DNA of 15,138 nt, from NCBI GenBank assembly GCA_016462305.1, contig JAEMTM010000036.1, forward strand, positions 1 through 15,138, read 5' to 3'. The notes under the pieces are model-generated. The model was not told the origin of the DNA and ran no database searches. It saw only the letters and a list, made by a program, of their open reading frames with translations. Positions 11,904-15,138 of the stretch are shown here, in pieces. Position numbers and translations under genes: made by a program. Numbering within the stretch: position 1 is the first letter of the stretch; every line of letters starts with the position of its first letter. Source of the stretch: Sphingomonadaceae bacterium. Lineage in GTDB: Bacteria > Pseudomonadota > Alphaproteobacteria > Sphingomonadales > Sphingomonadaceae.

Positions 11904-12662
11904 TCACTGATTTGGGGTGGCTGTCACAGGCGGGATGGGCAGAGGAGCTTGTTCGTCCATGCCGACATTCGCAGCGGTTTCATCATCATTCATGGTCGCG
12001 ACCGGCTTGGGCGCTGCGGCCTTCGGCGCTGTTGTGCGGACTGATACCGGTGTTGGCGGCGCTGTCACAGGCGTGATGGGCAGAGGAGCTTGTTCGTCCA
12101 TGCCGACATTCGCAGCGGTTTTACCATCATTCATGGTCGCGACCGGCTTGGGCGCTGCGGCCTTCGGTGCTGTTGTGGACACTGATGCCGGCGTTGGCGG
12201 CGCTGTAGTTGGGACTAATGCATAGCTTTTGAAAATCAAATAGGCGGCCAAAACTAGCGCCGCAACTGCCGCTGCTGTCCACGCCAAGGTCTTGGAAGGA
12301 ACACGCGCAGGGTCTGCTGGCTCGTAATCCTGGAGTGGGGCCGCATATCTTTCATGCCCTCCGCTAGATAATTCTACGCGCAGCGCATTCACTATCGCAA
12401 TATCGTCTAGTGCAACCGCGCGGGCGTAAGACCGAACAAAACCAATAGTATATGTATGTCCCGGCAACGCGCTGAATTCGGATCGCTCGATAGCTTCCAA
12501 ATGTCGCATGGGCACGCGTGTCACCGCGGCGAGGTCGGACAGGCTCATGCCCATCCGCACGCGCGCGGCCTTGAGTTCTTCGCCTACAGACATAGGCAGT
12601 TCTGCGCCTACAGTCATAGGCTCCGCTTCCAAACGAGGAATTTTGTCCACTGCAATCTCCAC
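11904..12662 (-). CDS. RodZ-like helix-turn-helix membrane protein with duplicated Pro/Ala-rich tail
   Basis: A 252-residue protein. Residues 25-95 form a HTH_25 domain as in RodZ, which anchors MreB to the membrane: VGEELKAARVRMGMSLSDLA, then VPMRHLEAIERSEFSALPG and TIGFVRSYARAVALD. A single membrane helix follows at about 127-145 (AWTAAAVAALVLAAYLIF). The rest is a periplasmic Pro/Ala/Thr-rich tail made of two 47-residue tandem units (about 156-202 and 203-249) differing at five residues. The C-terminal DUF4115 beta domain of typical RodZ is absent. A second, 8-residue duplication lies near the N-terminus (PMTVGAEL, PMSVGEEL). The start is GTG at 12662 with GGGAG six bases upstream; an ATG at 12593 would start at MSVGEEL. 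A role in cell shape is inferred from the family. Confidence 0.8.
   Translation of the reverse strand: MEIAVDKIPRLEAEPMTVGAELPMSVGEELKAARVRMGMSLSDLAAVTRVPMRHLEAIERSEFSALPGHTYTIGFVRSYARAVALDDIAIVNALRVELSSGGHERYAAPLQDYEPADPARVPSKTLAWTAAAVAALVLAAYLIFKSYALVPTTAPPTPASVSTTAPKAAAPKPVATMNDGKTAANVGMDEQAPLPITPVTAPPTPVSVRTTAPKAAAPKPVATMNDDETAANVGMDEQAPLPIPPVTATPNQ
11920..12201. repeat. Tandem duplication, two 141-bp units
   Basis: Units 11920-12060 and 12061-12201 are in-frame direct repeats inside the rodZ-like gene. By eye they differ at 9 of 141 bases. The near identity suggests a recent duplication or ongoing homogenisation. Confidence 0.9.
12573..12620. repeat. Tandem duplication, two 24-bp units
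   Basis: Units 12573-12596 and 12597-12620 differ at 3 of 24 bases and encode PMSVGEEL and PMTVGAEL. They lie near the 5' end of the rodZ-like gene and are independent of the 141-bp repeat. The duplication also doubles an ATG codon that could serve as a start. Confidence 0.8.
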
Positions 12663-12696
12663 GACCCGCTCCCGTGCCTCTTTGTGCAGATGGTAG

Positions 12697-12725
12697 CATA
12701 TTGAGCATCATAAGGATAATGTCAA
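12697..12725 (-). promoter_or_regulatory. Putative promoter of the rodZ-like gene
   Basis: On the minus strand a perfect TTGACA (12725-12720) is followed 17 bp later by AATATG (12702-12697). It lies about 35 bp before the GTG start, in the ptsP/rodZ gap. The -10 is weak; TATGCT two bases further on is an alternative with a longer spacer. Confidence 0.4.
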
Positions 12726-12770
12726 CGCGCATTGCGGATAATCAAATATTTTTGGCTAAATTAATTATCC
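12714..12770. repeat. Three GGATAAT heptamers
   Basis: GGATAAT occurs at 12714-12720 and 12736-12742 and inverted (ATTATCC) at 12764-12770. The last two, extended by one G/C pair, form an 8-bp inverted repeat around the ptsP stop codon. No T-run follows, so it does not read as an intrinsic terminator. The first copy lies in the spacer of the proposed rodZ promoter. Confidence 0.4.
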
Positions 12771-15029
12771 GGTTTCAATATCTTGACTAATCGCCCAGTT
12801 GGCCAATGCTTCACGCAAATTCTCTGTAGGATTGTCGAGCAACTGTTCCATTTTTGCGCAGACATCAGAATAAATGGTTGAGCGGATCATGGCCTTGATA
12901 GGCCCAACGGCGGCTGGTGTGATCGATAATCGACGAATGCCAATGCCCATGAGGGCAAGCGCCTCAAGCGTCCGTCCACCCATTTCGCCGCACACCGCGA
13001 CGTCAACGTCATGGCCCTCGGTAGCTTTGACGACCCGTCGGATGAAGCGCAGGATAGCGGGGCTCAACCAGTCATAGCGCTCTGCCAAGCGGGGATCAGC
13101 CCGGTCTGCGGCAAAAAGGAACTGGGTCAGATCGTTGGTGCCAATGGACAGAAAGTTAATCTTGGGCAGCAGGATGTCGAGCGTCTCGGCCAAAGCGGGG
13201 ACCTCAAGCATCGCGCCATAACGGATTTTGTTGGGTAATATCTTTTTCTGCCGCCCCAGAAATTCAATCTGGCCGCCAAAAATGGCCTTGGCCGCGTCAA
13301 ATTCCCATGGCTCAGAGACCATCGGGAACATGACGTTGAGCGTGCGACCGGCCGCCGCCTCAATCAACGCACGCGCCTGCGCCTTCATCAATCCGGCGTG
13401 ATCAAGCGACAGCCGCAGCGCGCGCCAACCCAGCGCGGGATTTTCCTCTTCGCGCCTTTCATCCTTGAGGTAGGGAAGCGCCTTGTCTCCGCCGATATCC
13501 AGCGTACGGAAAATGACAGGCTTATCGCCGGCTGCGTCGAGCACATCCCGGTAAAAGCGCTGCTGCCGTTCGCGTTGCGGCAGCGTCGCCGAAATCAGAA
13601 ACTGAAACTCGGTCCGGAAAAGGCCAACACCTTCTGCGCCGGTTGTCGCCAAAGCCGACATGTCATCGCGCAAACCAGCGTTAATCATCAACGTAACTGG
13701 CACCCCGTCTTTCGTGACCGATGCTTCATCGCGCATCGCGGCATAGCGCGCTTTTTTCTTCTGCCGATCAACAAGATCATGTTGAAAGTTCTCTTCTGCC
13801 GCAGACGAAGGGCGCACGATAACGCTTTTGTCATCAGCGTTCAGCAACAGCATGTCGCCGTCGCGCACCTTGTGGCGAATGCCGCGCACCCGGCCAAGAA
13901 CCGGAATGCCCATGGCACGTGCCACGATCACGACATGTGCCGTAAGCGAGCCTTCCTCTAGGACTACACCGCGCAGGCGCCTTTTGTCATATTCCAGCAA
14001 TTCTGCGGGACCCAAATTGCGCGCGATCAGGATGGAATCCTTCTTCAGCCCCAGCTGCGCCGCGGTGCTCATTTGCCCGGAAACGATACGCAGCAAACGG
14101 TTCGACAGGTCCTCCAGATCGTGCATGCGATCGGCAAGCAGCGCGTCGTCAATCTGCCGCATACGCATGCGTGTGCGTTGCTGAACGCGTTCAATTGCTG
14201 CTTCTGCGGTTAGGCCACTGTCAATGGCTTCGTTTATCCGGCGGCTCCAGCCCTCATCATAAGCGAACATTTTGTAAGTCGCGATGACCTCTTCATGTTC
14301 TCCGCCTGTGCCAAAATCTATCTGGCTCGTCATACGGTCGATTTGCGCACGCATTTTATCGAAGGCGGAATAGACACGCTGACGCTCGGCTTCGACATCC
14401 TCGGCAACCGTGTGCTCAATTCGCACATTTGGCTGGTGAAAAATAGCAACGCCAGCGGCTGCGCCTTTGACAAGTGGCAATCCTGTGAGGCTAATCGTGC
14501 CGGTCTCATTGCCGCCCTGAGCAGTTGGTTCGTCGATTAGGTCGGCGTTGGCAATGAGTTCAGACAAGACCATGGCGACGGTTTGAAGCGCCTCAATCTC
14601 GACCTCTTCATATTTACGCGGCTCGACATGCTGGACCGCGAGCACGCCGACGGCCCGTTCGGAGCGGACAATTGGAACGCCGGCAAAACTGTGAAAGCGT
14701 TCTTCACCCGTTTCCGGGACATAACGGAAATTCGGATGCGCCGCCGCTTCATCCAGGTTCAGTGTTTCGACATTTTCAGCAATTGTCCCAACGAGACCTT
14801 CGCCCAGACCCAAACGCGTAATATGCACGGCAGCTTGGTTCAACCCGCGCGTCGCAAACAGCTCAAGTGCGCCATCGCGCAATAAGTAAATCGAGCACAC
14901 TTCGCTCGAAAGCGCTTCGCCGATGATGTTGACCACATGATTCAGCTTACCCTGTGCATGGTTTTTCGAGGCCATCACCTCGTGCAGACCAGTCAGGATA
15001 TTACGGGCAGAACGGGAAGCGCTTTCCAT
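12765..15029 (-). CDS. ptsP: Phosphoenolpyruvate-protein phosphotransferase EI-Ntr
   Basis: PtsP is enzyme I of the nitrogen phosphotransferase system. It autophosphorylates from PEP and passes the phosphate to NPr and EIIA-Ntr, which tune nitrogen, potassium and stringent responses. The 754-residue protein has the expected order. First comes a GAF sensor domain (about 15-162), then the EI N-terminal and swivelling phosphohistidine domain, with active-site H365 in SLTAHVVIVARAMGIPVLGR. The PEP-binding TIM barrel follows: FRTEFQFL, FRTLDIGGDKALPY, NVMFPMVSEPWEFD, LSIGTNDLTQF and AVCGEMGGR with the catalytic Cys. The GAF domain separates it from sugar-PTS enzyme I. I chose the ATG at 15029, with AGG eight bases upstream; a GTG at 15038 has no Shine-Dalgarno. 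NPr and EIIA-Ntr are not in the window. Confidence 0.96.
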   Translation of the reverse strand: MESASRSARNILTGLHEVMASKNHAQGKLNHVVNIIGEALSSEVCSIYLLRDGALELFATRGLNQAAVHITRLGLGEGLVGTIAENVETLNLDEAAAHPNFRYVPETGEERFHSFAGVPIVRSERAVGVLAVQHVEPRKYEEVEIEALQTVAMVLSELIANADLIDEPTAQGGNETGTISLTGLPLVKGAAAGVAIFHQPNVRIEHTVAEDVEAERQRVYSAFDKMRAQIDRMTSQIDFGTGGEHEEVIATYKMFAYDEGWSRRINEAIDSGLTAEAAIERVQQRTRMRMRQIDDALLADRMHDLEDLSNRLLRIVSGQMSTAAQLGLKKDSILIARNLGPAELLEYDKRRLRGVVLEEGSLTAHVVIVARAMGIPVLGRVRGIRHKVRDGDMLLLNADDKSVIVRPSSAAEENFQHDLVDRQKKKARYAAMRDEASVTKDGVPVTLMINAGLRDDMSALATTGAEGVGLFRTEFQFLISATLPQRERQQRFYRDVLDAAGDKPVIFRTLDIGGDKALPYLKDERREEENPALGWRALRLSLDHAGLMKAQARALIEAAAGRTLNVMFPMVSEPWEFDAAKAIFGGQIEFLGRQKKILPNKIRYGAMLEVPALAETLDILLPKINFLSIGTNDLTQFLFAADRADPRLAERYDWLSPAILRFIRRVVKATEGHDVDVAVCGEMGGRTLEALALMGIGIRRLSITPAAVGPIKAMIRSTIYSDVCAKMEQLLDNPTENLREALANWAISQDIETG

Positions 15030-15138
15030 AGGCCGCACCTAGCAGAGACCGAGAGGGCAAGCGATACCCTGTATCAAATTATTCTTAGGGTCAGGACCAC
15101 TTAAATCCACCTTCGCGGTTTGAGGCCATACTGTTCAG
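15030..15138. other. Upstream region of ptsP, no gene seen
   Basis: No convincing coding region to the window edge. It holds a small inverted repeat GATAC-CCT-GTATC (15063-15075) and the third copy of the 13-bp repeat. A minus-strand frame entering from the right edge ends at the TGA inside that repeat (FKWS then stop), just as the transposase fragment at the left edge ends (ESWS then stop); whether it belongs to a real gene cannot be told. No clear ptsP promoter is visible. Confidence 0.4.
15086..15098 (-). repeat. Dispersed 13-bp repeat GGTCCTGACCCTA, copy 3 (inverted)
   Basis: TAGGGTCAGGACC on the plus strand is the exact reverse complement of copies 1 and 2. It lies 57 bp upstream of the ptsP start. 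With copy 1 it shares the 14-mer TGGTCCTGACCCTA. Confidence 0.6.

Noticed and set aside
11917..12225. Plus-strand open frame with a repeated Gly/Ala-rich sequence
   Set aside because: The apparent protein repeat is the mirror of the 141-bp duplication in the rodZ-like gene on the minus strand.
12736..12770. Inverted repeat at the ptsP end considered as a terminator
   Set aside because: The loop is about 20 bases and no T-run follows on the minus strand.
13398..13961. Plus-strand open frame (187 codons) opposite ptsP
   Set aside because: Antisense to the PEP-binding and phosphohistidine domains; no independent evidence of coding.
286..15098. Whole 14.8-kb interval between inverted repeat copies as a composite mobile element
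   Set aside because: The content is essential housekeeping genes in common chromosomal order, with no intact transposase or integrase and no target duplication; the copies are better read as scattered REP-like elements.

Overview
The window looks like chromosomal DNA from an alphaproteobacterium, most likely Sphingomonadales. I base this on protein style (an alpha-type FtsH, an omega subunit with an acidic tail, EI-Ntr with the alpha-type SLTAH active-site loop) and on a truncated REP-associated transposase with a dispersed GGTCCTGACCCTA repeat. No search was run, so the placement rests on recognition. Almost every gene is on the minus strand. The exceptions are the transposase remnant, a methyltransferase and rpoZ.

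Layout from left to right. At 1-300 lies the first 53 codons of a RAYT transposase, cut off at the repeat. At 331-1985 is a tight minus-strand operon, xseB > ispA > coaD (exonuclease VII small subunit, farnesyl-diphosphate synthase, CoA biosynthesis). At 2155-3030 is a LysR regulator. At 3031-3313 is a dense intergenic region with inverted-repeat operator candidates, terminator hairpins facing both ways, a possible small RNA and a second copy of the 13-bp repeat. At 3314-4944 is a minus-strand pair, a small ABM-fold protein and an MFS transporter, joined by an ATGA overlap. At 5076-6944 a PmtA-like phospholipid N-methyltransferase (+) and a two-HKD phospholipase D/cardiolipin synthase (-) converge with stop codons that touch. 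At 7006-7350 is rpoZ (+) with a strong terminator.

From 7454 to 15029 is a long minus-strand run, read ptsP > rodZ-like > cpoB/ybgF > tilS > ftsH > small secreted Rap1a-like protein. It covers nitrogen-PTS signalling, cell shape and envelope, tRNA modification and membrane protein quality control. The window ends with a third copy of the repeat, in inverted orientation, upstream of ptsP.

Most genes are ordinary housekeeping genes. I do not see a clear new defence, mobile or biosynthetic system. The observations most worth checking are regulatory: two sequence elements shared between the LysR promoter region and the abm-MFS/pmtA divergent region; a possible orphan plus-strand small RNA whose UCCUCUCCUAA stretch is nearly complementary to the lysR ribosome-binding site; and a hairpin that would sequester the ribosome-binding site of the Rap1a-like gene. 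Two separate in-frame tandem duplications inside a RodZ-like protein that lacks the usual periplasmic domain also stand out.
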